Positions 23,263-31,724 of a DNA stretch of 31,724 nucleotides are shown here, one piece after another; position 1 is the stretch's first letter; the number at the start of each line of letters is the position of its first letter. The notes under the pieces were generated by a model that worked only from the letters and a program-made list of their open reading frames with translations, was not told the origin of the DNA and made no database searches. The translations under genes were made by a program, and so were the position numbers. This DNA is from Microbotryum silenes-acaulis (Eukaryota > Basidiomycota > Microbotryomycetes > Microbotryales > Microbotryaceae), in NCBI GenBank assembly GCA_003665825.1, contig QPFY01000049.1, positions 1 through 31,724 on the forward strand, read 5' to 3'.

Positions 23263-24410
23263 TCAATCGGGTTGGCCGAGTCGTCCGGTCACGTCCGATG
23301 CAGGAGGTGACGGAGAGAACTGAGCCCTGGACATGTCGGACGGGGTGTCGAAACCGTTGTCGGACATGTCGATCGTCGTGTCGTCGCTTTCGTCGGTCTC
23401 AAGCGCGGCGAATCGGTTCTTGTGCACGACGGGCGGGGTGGTCGGACGTGGCGTAGCTCGCGAGGCGTGTGCAGCGTCGACAAAGGTCAATCGCCAGAGG
23501 TGGACATCATGGGAGGTTTTGGGTGGTCAATTGGGGCATCTCGAGCGGGGAAGACTTTCTCATCGAATAGGACGTCGCGGCTCTGGAAGAACGAAGTTGT
23601 GGCCGGGTCGTACAGCGTCCAGGCCTTGGATTTGTTATCGATGCCAACGAAGATGAATGGTTTGGCCTTGGGGTCGAGTTTTGCCCGCTTGTGCTGAGGG
23701 GTGGTGTGCCAGGCGCGGCAGCCGAATACCTTCAGGTTTGCCGTGCTGGGAGGTTTGCCATACCAGACAGCGTCCGGGATCTTGTGGTCGATGGCGCTGT
23801 GCGGGCTGAGGTTCTTGGTGTCAACAACGTACCGGAGGGCCTCTCGCCAGAGTGTCATGGGCAGTCCGAGTGCTGGAGCAGGGCGATCGTCCCCTCGACG
23901 ATCGTGCGGTTTGTCCGTTCAGCTCGGCCGTTCTGCTCCGGGGTGTACGGGATTGTGAGCTGCCTGGTGATGCCGTGGTGAGAGCAGTATTCAATGAAGG
24001 CTTTGGACGTGTATTCGCCGCCGTTGTCCGTTCGTAACGTGCGGAGCTTGAGGCCCGTCGAGCGCTCGATCATGGTGTGCCAAGTCTTGAAGGTGTCAAA
24101 GACCTGACTCTTGTTTTTCAGCGCGCTGACCCACGTCTTCCGGAGAAATCGTCGATGAAGGTGACAACGTATCGTTCCCCGTCGGTGGCTGGTTCGGGCA
24201 GAGTGAGGACGTCGGGGTGGACCAGTTCGAGTGGTTGCGAAGCACGAGAGTTCGATGTTGGGAAAGGCGTCCTTGTGGTTTGCAGGTGTCGCAGGAGAAG
24301 GCCTTGCACTCGGCTGCCGAGTACGTCCATGTTTGACCTTGGAGTTGACCCGAAGCGACTGCCCTTCGCAGGTTGGGGAGGGACAGGTGGCCGAATCGTT
24401 GATGCATAGT
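23263..24410 (-). pseudogene. E6 integrase and integrase-RT linker
   Basis: Fragments in several frames: GAG-pre-integrase [17 protein letters not shown] with HX4H near 24400 and CDTC near 24290; integrase core [19 protein letters not shown] and TFIDDFSG (first Asp) near 24140-24230; [14 protein letters not shown] (second Asp) near 24015; [12 protein letters not shown] (catalytic Glu) near 23920; then the C-terminal domain 23858-23487 with FGCRAWHTTPQHKRAKLDPK and FVGIDNKSKAWTLYD. The linker to RT is Thr/Ser/Asp-rich (23490-23263). The DDE residues are all recognisable but separated by frame changes. Confidence 0.86.
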
Positions 24411-24973
24411 CAGGAGAGGATGGCGGCGGCTGCAACCGGTGACGGTGTGCGGCGGATCGGGGTGGCGTCCAGTATCGACAGCTGGTTCGGTATGAGTGAC
24501 GCCACGCCAATGAGTTGACCTTGTGACCGGAGCTCAATGGTCTTGCCAAAGTGGGTGTAAACGCGCTCGCGTCGCAGCTGCATGACCGAGATCAGGTTGG
24601 CTGGAAGGCCGGGGACGTAGTAGACGTTGCAGAGCTTGATCGTTCGTTGTTTCGACGTTCGTATCGTGATCGAGCCGGTTCCTTGGGCCATGAGTGATCC
24701 GCCAGCGCCATCAACGGTGACGTGCGACGGGTGTGCCAGACGTCGAAGAGAGACGCGTCCTTGACCATGTGGTGGGAGCGCCCGAGTCGAGTACCAGGTG
24801 TCGTTGGGAAGGTGAAGCTCCCGGTTCGATTTCAGACGACCTAGGAGTGCAACGACGTTCACGCTGGGCCGGACTGTCACGCTCACAGTCGGGTCCAGGT
24901 GCGACGTGTCAAGTTGCGTCATGATGCGGTAACGGCCGATTGCGTGGGCGAGGGCGGTGCAAGGGTGTGGCAC
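24410..24973 (-). pseudogene. E6 protease region remnant; Gag absent
   Basis: Contains the copia protease-to-GAG-pre-integrase signature (TIKLCNVYYVPGLPANLISV, about 24580-24650). The catalytic LDSGA is present near 24785 but in a neighbouring frame, and HMVKDASLFDVW follows in a third. Upstream there are only about 80 nt between this frame and the primer binding site, and no zinc knuckle is found. The Gag region, normally several hundred codons, appears deleted. Confidence 0.8.
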
Positions 24974-25055
24974 AGTGCGATGATGATGATGAAGACGATC
25001 ATGATGGTCGCGAATGACGTCGGTGGAGCTGTCATTGTTGGAGCAGCTTTAGCTC

Positions 25056-25067
25056 GGGCTCATAACC
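25056..25067 (-). promoter_or_regulatory. E6 primer binding site, half-tRNA-Met(i)
   Basis: On the - strand the LTR end CTCAACA is followed by GGTTATGAGCCC, the exact complement of GGGCUCAUAACC, the anticodon stem-loop of yeast initiator tRNA-Met as recalled. The match includes the CAU anticodon. Confidence 0.8.
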
Positions 25068-25368
25068 TGTTGAGTCGTTCGAGAGGGGACTGGATCGGCA
25101 ACCAGTAAGTACACGAGACACAGTACGAGTGGTAGGAAGTATATTGGAGCGTTAGGATTGCAACTAACCTGGATCGGCAACCAGTAAGTACACGAGACAC
25201 AGTACGAGTTGTAGGAAGTATATTGGAGCGTTAGGGGAAAGACTAAAGAGGCTCGCGGTGCGAGTGCGCGAAATATCTCTAAGTCCAAAAGGGGTCCGAG
25301 CGGCGCGCGGCTGGCTAGGCTGGCGCGGGTTGGAGATCGACCTAAGCAAGAATGTATGGAATTCAACA
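25068..25368 (-). repeat. 5' LTR of E6 (LTR-C, 301 bp)
   Basis: TGTTGAATTCC at 25368 to CTCAACA at 25068. It contains a 66-bp tandem duplication (25170-25235 and 25091-25156) with a 13-bp linker that reads GGTTAGTTGCAAT on the - strand; one clear mismatch separates the copies. A further 22 bp lead to the LTR end. Another copy, truncated, is at 18132-18291. Confidence 0.88.
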
Positions 25369-26597
25369 GGAACATGTAGAACAAGTCGGAGGATGCCCGG
25401 TTGTCGGCATTGACGGCGCTGACATGGTGGCCCGTGAGTACCTTCATAATTTCGACCAGGTCGAGATTGAAGCCGTGCGACTTTTGAGCTGTTCAGCTTG
25501 ACGGTCCAGCTGGTACGGGTGAGAGCGCGAATAGTACAGCGTTTGCCTGTATAAGTCTTCCTTCTTTTGACTGGAGACGACATATTCAGGGAGGTCGTCG
25601 TAGGCTGTGCTGGGCACCGCCAAAATCGAGTCGTAGGAAACCTTGGCGTCGTCGCGAGGTACGGAGTTCGGGTCCTCGTCGGTCTGAGAAAATGATGCCA
25701 CAGGCGCCGCCGGAGCGGGACGATACGGGGCGAGAGCGCTGGGAAGCGTGGGCTCTGCAGGTTTTGCTCTTTTCGATCGAGGGTCTAGGCGCGCGATCTG
25801 AGCCATGAGCGTCTGGCGCTGCGCGGCCGCTGTTTCGTCACCATTGTCGTCCTCCCGAGACATCGGTCCAAGCGTCATCCGTCTCATTGGGGCGTTTTTT
25901 GAAGCCCCGATGCAGTAGTTGAAGCGGTAGCCGTCGGGCAGCAGAGGGACGGCGGACCGTGACGATCCATCCGGACGGTACGCGTGAGTACTTGTACGAG
26001 ACATTCTCGCCCTCGAGAGCGTCGAGAGGTCCACGAGACCCTCAAGGAAGAGACTGGAGGGGGCGATGAGACGGCCGTCTTGGTCCTTGTCCAGCTCGTC
26101 CGCGGTATACGTCGGGAGGTCCCCAAGGTTCTGGATTGAGGTGGACGAGCGGGAAGCTGCTTCGTCGGCGTTGCTGTGAGCAGAGGCGGCGCCTGCTGAT
26201 GACGGGCGACGAAGACGGTAGGACTGCATATTCTTTGTCCAGTATCTGGCGCCAAATTGTTCCAAGAAATCGCCGGGGCGAGCTGATCCTAGAGCGTGAG
26301 CGAGACCGGGTGCAAGCCGGCTTCTTCGAGGGCTGAGATGTCGAGCTTAACCCGAGGGGGAGCTTATCGACCTGGCCTTTCCCAAAATACGCGTAGCGCA
26401 GGATCGCTTGTATCCTGGGCAAGTTCGTTTTTAAGGAACAAGATGTCGGCTTGCGTGAGAACAGCTCCTTCCGCTCCGATCCATACGTTCGCAATGCGCT
26501 CCAGCGCCCTTTCCGTGTGAGGGCCGGAAGAAGGGATCGGGAGAGTCGGGTCCCAGGCGGGAGGCTCATATCCCTCAGGGAACAGGTCGACAGCCAT
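25369..26597 (-). pseudogene. Unrecognised host gene, cut by E6 insertion
   Basis: Starts MAVDLFPEGYEPPAWDPTLP at 26597. Coding-like sequence continues in changing frames: TQADILFLKNEL near 26430; FGKGQVDKLPLG near 26370; VKLDISALEEAGLHP near 26330; then a 273-codon frame 26265-25444 (EQFGARYWTKNMQSYRL, DGYRFNYCIGASKNAPMRRM, YDDLPEYVVSSQKKEDLYRQ); then HGFNLDLVEIMKVLTGH and SSDLFYMFL near 25480-25370. Three of the joins need one extra base in a short homopolymer (G, C and A runs near 26355, 26316 and 25486), which is unusually regular. At 25369 the frame is cut by E6's LTR. I do not recognise the family; it shows no transposon motifs, and its composition looks like a soluble nuclear or cytoplasmic protein. 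The 3' part of the gene must lie beyond the nest, or be lost. Confidence 0.65.
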
Positions 26598-26664
26598 GAT
26601 TATGATGGGGTCGTTACGGAGCGTAGCGGAGGGGCGGCCTGAGGAGCTCAGAAAATGTAACGGC

Positions 26665-26750
26665 TTGCTTGGAAAGCGCGGTTCCTATCAGTATCTAGGA
26701 TTACTGCAAATGACTGGGAAGACTTGGCATACCTTTGCTTGGAAAGCGCG
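26665..26750. repeat. 16-bp direct repeat pair
   Basis: ttgcttggaaagcgcg occurs at 26665-26680 and again at 26735-26750, 70 bp apart. It lies just upstream of the host gene start, so it could be a regulatory repeat; function unknown. Confidence 0.6.
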
Positions 26751-27333
26751 TCGCGTACGAACAGAGATAATCAACCCGGAACGCTGGCACGTTGGGTGAT
26801 GAGGATTGTCTGCGTAGCGAGGTAGCCAAGTAAGTCAGCATGCCCAACAAGGACAGCTGTGAGTAGGAGTACCCTGGGGCAGAGCCCGGGAGAGGAATGG
26901 CGATGTACCTTAGCTCTAGGAGCGAGACGCGGTACTCAATGGCAAGAGGCACGGCTACGCTTGGCAGGCGTAGGGCGGGGGCTGCATACAGGGGTATGAG
27001 CAGTTAGTCAACCATCCAACAAGGAGAGTTGAAGAAGCAGCGTACACAGAGGGCAGTTGTTCACGCAGTCTGGCAGAGACTGATGCGGGTGCGTCCGTGA
27101 TCGCTGGGAAGGTCCTGTGCGAGACGCGGAACCTGTCAGCCTGAGGCGTAGTGACAGGAAGAGTTCGAGGACGGGACACTAACCTTGGCAGGAGGGTGGC
27201 AGAGGTACACAGCGATGAACCGGTACAGCAGCGGCAGCAGTGCGGAACTGACAAGGCTGGAGGAGCAGGCTTGGGTAGAAATTCCTGCGCGGGGGGCGGC
27301 TTATGGACCAAGGCTCAAAGGGCAGGCGTGAAG

Positions 27334-27425
27334 GCACGGCTTACAGCAGAGAGAAGGAATGCGTGCGGGCACGGCTTACAGCAGAGGAGAGGAATGCGTG
27401 CGAGCACGGCTTACAGCAGGGACTT
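27334..27425. repeat. 35-bp minisatellite, about 2.6 units
   Basis: Units start cacggcttacagcag and end ggaatgcgtgcg; two full copies and a partial third. The middle copy shows small indels against the first. Confidence 0.8.
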
Positions 27426-27864
27426 GAGGTAACGCGCGCTTCGGCCTCCGCGTCAAACTCTTGCAGCAAAAGCCGAAAAGACCATAAGTGTCAACTTCAT
27501 CAAACTGTGCTAAGTTTATTAAACAGTGCCAAGTTTAGCGCATTTTGTGCCATTTTGCGCACGTTTAGCGGTTTAGCGCCTCGAGATTTATTGAGTCGCG
27601 TTTAGCAAAGTGGCAAAGTTGCTGATGAACATAGGAGAAGAACAACTGTCGATTGGACTTGGTTCGCACATCTCACGGTAGCTAGCTTACTGCTTCGCAG
27701 AGTGACTGCAATCGATCTTACCTCTCGTGGTACGTTACATGTATACCATGGCCACGTTAAATCATAGTCAAAGAGGTAGGTAGTAAGTGCAGGTGAGGAG
27801 CCCTCGGCGAAGCAGAACCGAAACGGCTGACGCGCGCGCGGGCTCCGGCGATTCGGTCCGGGCG

Positions 27865-28045
27865 AAAAACGTCCGGACGGCGTTTTCGCGATTTTTGAAG
27901 ATGTTTTAGAGCATTTGAAGCAATTGTAGAGCTATATTTGGACGCGCGTAGATGGACTGGACATTTTGGGGACTTTTTGGCCGAAAAATCCGAAAATTGG
28001 TGGACAAATGAGATCTAAAATCCGGGATTTTCGCGGATTTTACCT
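27865..28045. repeat. Cluster of short inverted repeats
   Basis: Imperfect hairpin gcgaaaaacgtcc / ggacggcgttttcgc at about 27871-27899, and perfect 8-bp arms aaaatccg (28017-28024) and cggatttt (28034-28041) with a 9-nt loop. The ccgaaaa/ttttcgg words recur between them (27970-28000). AT-richer than the surroundings. Confidence 0.6.
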
Positions 28046-28106
28046 ACGCGCCTCAGCGCGCGCCTTACTATTACGGGCCACAGGCATTAGAAATAGAGAT
28101 CGCGCG

Positions 28107-28223
28107 CACCTAGCTTCTTCAGTTCCCTCCTCATCGGGCTGACACCAGAAGCTAGGTGAGTTAAGTACTGGTGTTTCATCTCTCAGCACTCTCGTAGATG
28201 ATCGGGCTGACACCAGAAGCTAG
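28107..28223. repeat. 12-bp inverted repeat overlapping 23-bp direct repeat
   Basis: cacctagcttct (28107-28118) is the exact inverse of agaagctaggtg (28147-28158), loop 28 nt. The 23-bp word from 28133 to 28155 recurs exactly at 28201-28223 (period 68). This lies downstream of the regulator gene. Confidence 0.75.
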
Positions 28224-28468
28224 TTGCAATCCATATAACTTGCACCTGTCAGCTTAGGTCGCCAGTGAGGCCCGAGAGCGATCTCGTGCCTTTCACTCTG
28301 CTGCCCCTCTGCTCTCCGTGAAATATGTTGAATACCATCCTCCCGTAATTTAACGGGTTCCCACTGATTTGGACAAAGTTATTTGCAGCTCAGAATTAAG
28401 CATTCATCAATCGAGTATAATATAGCCCATTCTTGCCAAAGTATTGTTTCAACAGGTTACTTGAAATC

Positions 28469-28624
28469 TTACCAGCGCGAAGCATCATCACCCGACATCA
28501 TCCCATTACCCGGGCCATTGAAGGCGAGATAACTGTGCCCAGTTGTATCAAGCTGCCAATCAAATTGAAAGTCCCAAGAGGGAAACATCTGCTCGGAGAA
28601 TGTCCCGCATGCATTGCCAGAAAG
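28469..28624 (-). other. Possible additional C-terminal exon of the regulator
   Basis: In the same frame as the last exon, after the TGA at 28625-28627, 51 codons remain open to TAA at 28469-28471, with a protein-like acidic/aromatic sequence (FPSWDFQFDWQLD, SYLAFNGPGNGMM). If an intron removes the TGA, or the TGA arises from a frame error, this would be the true C-terminus. No splice pair that keeps phase with good consensus was found. Confidence 0.35.
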
Positions 28625-31239
28625 TCATCCAATGCAGAATTGGCATTGGTATTGGGAGAAGCTTTTTTCACCCGGGACGACGGGTGTATCCAAGAGCTGT
28701 GAAGTGCTGGCGGCAGCGGATGCCTCTGTTACTGCGGGGAGCGTCGTTGCCGTGAGTGCTGCGGACATTGCAACGTCAGCACCAAATAAACCCATGCATG
28801 AACCCAACAAGAGCACTCACCTTCCAGTACATCAGCAGAGGTTGCTGCAGATGACCATGTGGTGCTTCCGATCTCTTTAAGAACTTTGACCAGGAGTCTA
28901 AGATCCTTTGCAGAGTGCTCTTGGCGCTCTTTGTCCTGCTGAAGCGTTGGAGAAATTCCGCGCTGTGTTGATGAGAGTGCTAGGATGGTCCCAGCGGAAA
29001 ACAACGCTCTGAAAGGGGTCGCTATCAGTATCTGACAATGGTGAAACCAAGAGTAGTCCGTTCTATGTTGACTCACTGCACAAACACTGGGTGCACACAC
29101 CGAACACCGTGACATTTCTGCTGGACTTTCACTAGTCGAACAATGTGGGAGGCTGCAAGCAAACATTTCTCGGTTGAAGAGAGTGTGCCGGTTGCATGAC
29201 CATCGGAACGAGAGAAGAAGGGGCGATGGAGGTACAGCAGTATATGCCAGTAGACAATGTTCAGTCCTGAAACATGCTGGCTCAGGTTGATAAGAAAAAG
29301 CACTCTAGTGAATCAAGGCGGATGAGCAGCGAGCAATCTCAACATACCAATAAGCAGCGGAGAAGGCGTCTTGACTGTGTCACTGGTAGCGACTTTGATG
29401 TGTGAAGGAAGGGCGTGGTACCAAGTTTGAAGCTCGAGGTGCAGGCTGGGGACCTCCTGCTTGCGTGTGGCCAGGGCCTCGCCTCGCTTGACATAGACGT
29501 GAGAAAGTATTTTGTTTGCCACCGTGGCCAGCCTTGAGGACCAGTGGAAGACGGAGGAACGGTACAGCGGGGGGTCGAAGTCGGCCGAGGGATCAATCAG
29601 CCCCGGTACTTGATCAAATTCATCGGGGCGAAAGTTCGAGTTTCGGCCTATGTGCATAGCCAGCAGCCTACACGTGAGGGTTGTGAGCTACGAGTGCAAA
29701 TCTTCACAAGGAGGAAAAAGGCGATGCTTACACCTCGTTGGAGAAGATGGCAAAGAAAGCATCGCGCCGAGCCATCACGAGCTCGTCGTCTACGGTAGCT
29801 GGCGCATTCGGCAAATGCGCGATCAACAGATGCAACCCAAAGTTCTCGGCAACCAGGCTACTCATTCCTGTGTACAGCCAAGCCAACCCATCCATACCCC
29901 GTCCTGTTAGGTACAGTGCCAAACAAACCAGTCCGCGCAGCGTCGAGATCTTTGGCCAGTTCCACTCGGAGTCTAGACAAAACCGAGCGTAATTGATGAA
30001 GACATCGCCTTTTGTCGAGGGGTCGTTGGGGTCGGAGCACACTTCGCGCGGAAAGTCCTCCTCGGGGTCCAAGTACCGGCATCCTATTCCTAGCACTATG
30101 TTGAGCATGAATGGCGAATACGCGTCGGTACGGTCGTCGGGGTGCGCATTCAGTTCGGAGAGGAATCGTCGCTCGTCGACAACCTGAAACAAAGGTAGAG
30201 CGTAGTCGAAGGCAAGTCGCAAAAGCCGAGCTCGAAAGACGAGGTCTAATTCCGGTGGACGAGGGGGTATCGCCAGGGAATTTGCGATCCGCGGATTCGG
30301 CGCGCGAGTGAGAATTTGGGCAGCACTTTGTTCGAGACTTTGCTGGTTGGCTGCGGACTGAGCCATGAGGATGTGCGTACTTCCGGGACCCTGCGAAACT
30401 CATGATGCGACGCAATGAGAAGCGGTTAGGCGCTGGTGATCGGCTCTGTGTGCTCGGTTGGCGTCACTTACAAAGAACCTGAGCTCACCATGAGCGTTAC
30501 GAGCCAAACCACCAGCTGCTCTAGGATGCGATGCCGTCGACACCTCGTTCGTCCCAGGAGCTAAAGACGAAAGTGTGGCCGCTGCGGAAATTTCGTTGAA
30601 ATTGGGCCGAGGCCGAAGTGAAGCGTCTCCGATGGTAGAAAGTTCGGCGAGTTTACTCTCCAGGTTAGCAATTTGTTGCTTCAAAGCGTCGACAACATCC
30701 TTAGTGTAAGGTCTAGCGTGCGGATGAAACACAAGAAGAGTTCAGAAGTGGAGAGACAGCGAATTTCGGAGCGAACCCGTGCAGTGAAGTGCCAAGAGAT
30801 GCCGACACATACTTTCGTTTGTCCTCCCAGCTCCATTCGCACGTGCGTTGTTGCGAGCGACACGGGCCACATGTTGGTTGTTCTCCTGCAGATGGAATAA
30901 TGGAAACATTCGGGACTTTAAGCCAGAGACTGGTCACGGTAGGTCACGGTGCTGGGGCCTTGTCAACTCGCTGCCAGCTGGGTCACCCGTTGCCCCTTTC
31001 AAGCCCACGCCCTTGCGAGGCGAGCCGCGGCGAAGCAGCGACTTGTTTCGTCCCGAGGGATCGGCCCTCTGGGGTCCTCTGAGCTGTGCGAATCTAGACA
31101 TACCCGAGCATTTGATCCGCTTGCGTCGACATGTGAGACAAGCCAGGGTCGCACGTCCTCTGTTTGACGATTGGATCCAGCATTTCGACGTGACGACGTA
31201 GCGACGAGTGCGAACCAGTAAAGACGGCAGCGACAGCAT
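28625..31239 (-). CDS. Zn2Cys6 fungal-specific transcription factor, eight exons
   Basis: Reconstructed exons: 31239-31104, 30885-30813, 30712-30472, 30390-29732, 29667-29348, 29266-29077, 29008-28821, 28758-28625, about 646 aa. The zinc cluster spans intron 1: ACLTCRRKRIKC in exon 1 and PTCGPCRSQQRTCEW in exon 2. A linker and coiled coil follow (PYTKDVVDALKQQIANLESK), then GELRFF|GPGS across intron 3. The fungal_trans middle homology region then covers exons 4-7: FDYALPLFQVVDERRFLSEL, MLNIVLGIGCRYL, FGLHLLIAHLP, AMHIGRNSNF, VYWHILLYLHRPFF and ALFSAGTILALSS. It should be a nuclear DNA-binding regulator; the layout resembles the NIT4/NirA-like group, but its target pathway cannot be inferred. 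Introns are 218, 100, 81, 64, 81, 68 and 62 nt with GT...AG ends. The ATG at 31239 is the first after an in-frame TGA. The N- and C-terminal exons are least certain. Confidence 0.85.
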
Positions 31240-31724
31240 GTGGGGTTCGATGCCAAGTCACGTCAGCTCTCTGGGCACCGCTGTTCATAGCCTTCATAGC
31301 CTTTCTTCGAACGCCGTGGGGCTGCAGCAATCTGGCTCGAACCTTTTAGACGTATTGGCTTGATTGCGGCGCGTGTTATCCACTACGTCGTCGGTCATCG
31401 AGGCTGGCACGGGCGCGACAACAGCCCAGGCGAGTCGATCGACGGCTTTTGACAGCGGTCGAGCTTGCAGACGACGATGGCAGAGGACAGAGCTTGGGGC
31501 GACGCCCACCGAGGGCAAACACATTGCTCAGGCGACGTGGATAGCGATCCGACGTAGCACCGCCGTAACGAATATCATTACAAACTATTCAGCAAATAAA
31601 CTCGCGCGAGCTCGCGCGTGAAGCCTTGGGCAGCAGCGGGCAGCCGGAGGAGGCCAGAGACTGCCAGAGACTGCCAGAGAGGGTCAGAGGCAGCCTGAGG
31701 CAGCAGAGTGGCAGGCGCTTGGCG
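31240..31724. other. Upstream region of the regulator gene
   Basis: No supported gene. Contains the 16-bp palindrome cgcgcgagctcgcgcg (31603-31618) and a short tandem of gactgccaga (about 31660-31680) near the window edge. Presumably holds the promoter; no TATA or known operator could be assigned. Confidence 0.5.

Larger units (their letters stand above)
21172..25368 (-). mobile_element. Degenerate copia element E6, 3' end missing
   Basis: From right to left on the - strand: LTR-C 5' LTR (25068-25368), primer binding site, protease remnant, integrase, RT up to the SQE motif at about 21185, then broken by the E5-type LTR. The protein differs strongly from E1-E5 (integrase [11 protein letters not shown] and [36 protein letters not shown]). 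It is interrupted by a 1082-bp and a 148-bp insertion and many small frameshifts. A 5-bp flank ggaac (25369-25373) lies in the host gene. Confidence 0.88.
26598..28468. other. Intergenic region between host gene and regulator
   Basis: No supported gene. The open frames have no recognisable domains or consistent codon pattern. It should hold the promoter of the minus-strand host gene on its left and the 3' end of the regulator gene on its right. It contains a 16-bp direct repeat, a 35-bp minisatellite, a stretch rich in TTTAGCG (27530-27606), AT-richer DNA with hairpins (27865-28045) and a 23-bp direct repeat near 28.15-28.22 kb. Confidence 0.6.

Noticed and set aside
26701..27311. Minus-strand frames of 83 and 118 codons in the intergenic region
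   Set aside because: No recognisable motif, no splice-consistent neighbours, and composition as for random frames in GC-rich DNA.
28222..28233. 12-bp match tagttgcaatcc between 28.2 kb and the LTR-C linker region
   Set aside because: Tens of 12-bp matches are expected by chance in a window this size; no flanking similarity.
31603..31618. 16-bp perfect palindrome cgcgcgagctcgcgcg as a regulator-binding site
   Set aside because: CG-rich palindromes arise easily in this composition; a single copy with no CGG-type spacing linked to the regulator gene. Kept only as a description.

Overview
The window is fungal nuclear DNA, most likely from a GC-rich basidiomycete yeast or a related fungus. The clues are a Zn2Cys6 regulator split by seven short introns (62-218 nt, GTATGT/GTGAGT donors), high GC, and a dense nest of Ty1/copia (Pseudoviridae-type) LTR retrotransposons. 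Species cannot be named from the sequence. No prokaryotic features, CRISPR arrays or RNA genes were seen.

Layout. 1-3996: copia element E1 (+), 5' part off the window, gag-protease-integrase half broken by indels, RT/RNase H half open, complete 3' LTR. 3997-18131: three copies of the same element on the - strand (E2, E3, E4) head-to-tail and SHARING LTRs (internal - LTR - internal - LTR - internal - LTR). E3 has one intact 1512-codon Gag-Pol frame. E2 is cut in RNase H exactly where E1's LTR ends. E4 has three 1-nt frameshifts. 18132-18291: fragment of a second LTR family (LTR-C, -). 18292-20095: RT/RNase H part and 3' LTR of an older copia E5 (+). 20096-21108: RT/RNase H end and 3' LTR of a third copia E7 (+). 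21109-21171: start of an E5-type LTR (-). 21172-25368: degenerate copia E6 (-) with an LTR-C 5' LTR, itself hit by a 1082-bp and a 148-bp TG...CA insertion, each with a 5-bp target duplication. 25369-26597: 5' part of an unrecognised host gene (-), cut by E6. 26598-28468: intergenic DNA with minisatellite, direct repeats and hairpins. 28469-31239: Zn2Cys6/fungal-specific transcription factor gene (-), reconstructed here as eight exons. 31240-31724: its upstream region.

Every junction in the nest falls at an LTR end, so an insertion order can be read: host gene, then E6, then an E5-type element, then E7, then E5, then an LTR-C element, then the E2-E4 array, then E1. The elements with a visible primer binding site match the anticodon stem-loop, not the 3' end, of initiator tRNA-Met. 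This implies half-tRNA priming as in Drosophila copia and yeast Ty5. The most unusual structural observations are the LTR-sharing array, the tandem duplication at or near the 3' end of three different LTR families with a GGT-starting linker that resembles the primer binding site, and a Gag-Pol frame that runs through the polypurine tract into an LTR minisatellite. Many frame breaks are single-base losses in homopolymers, so sequencing error must be excluded before any copy is called dead.
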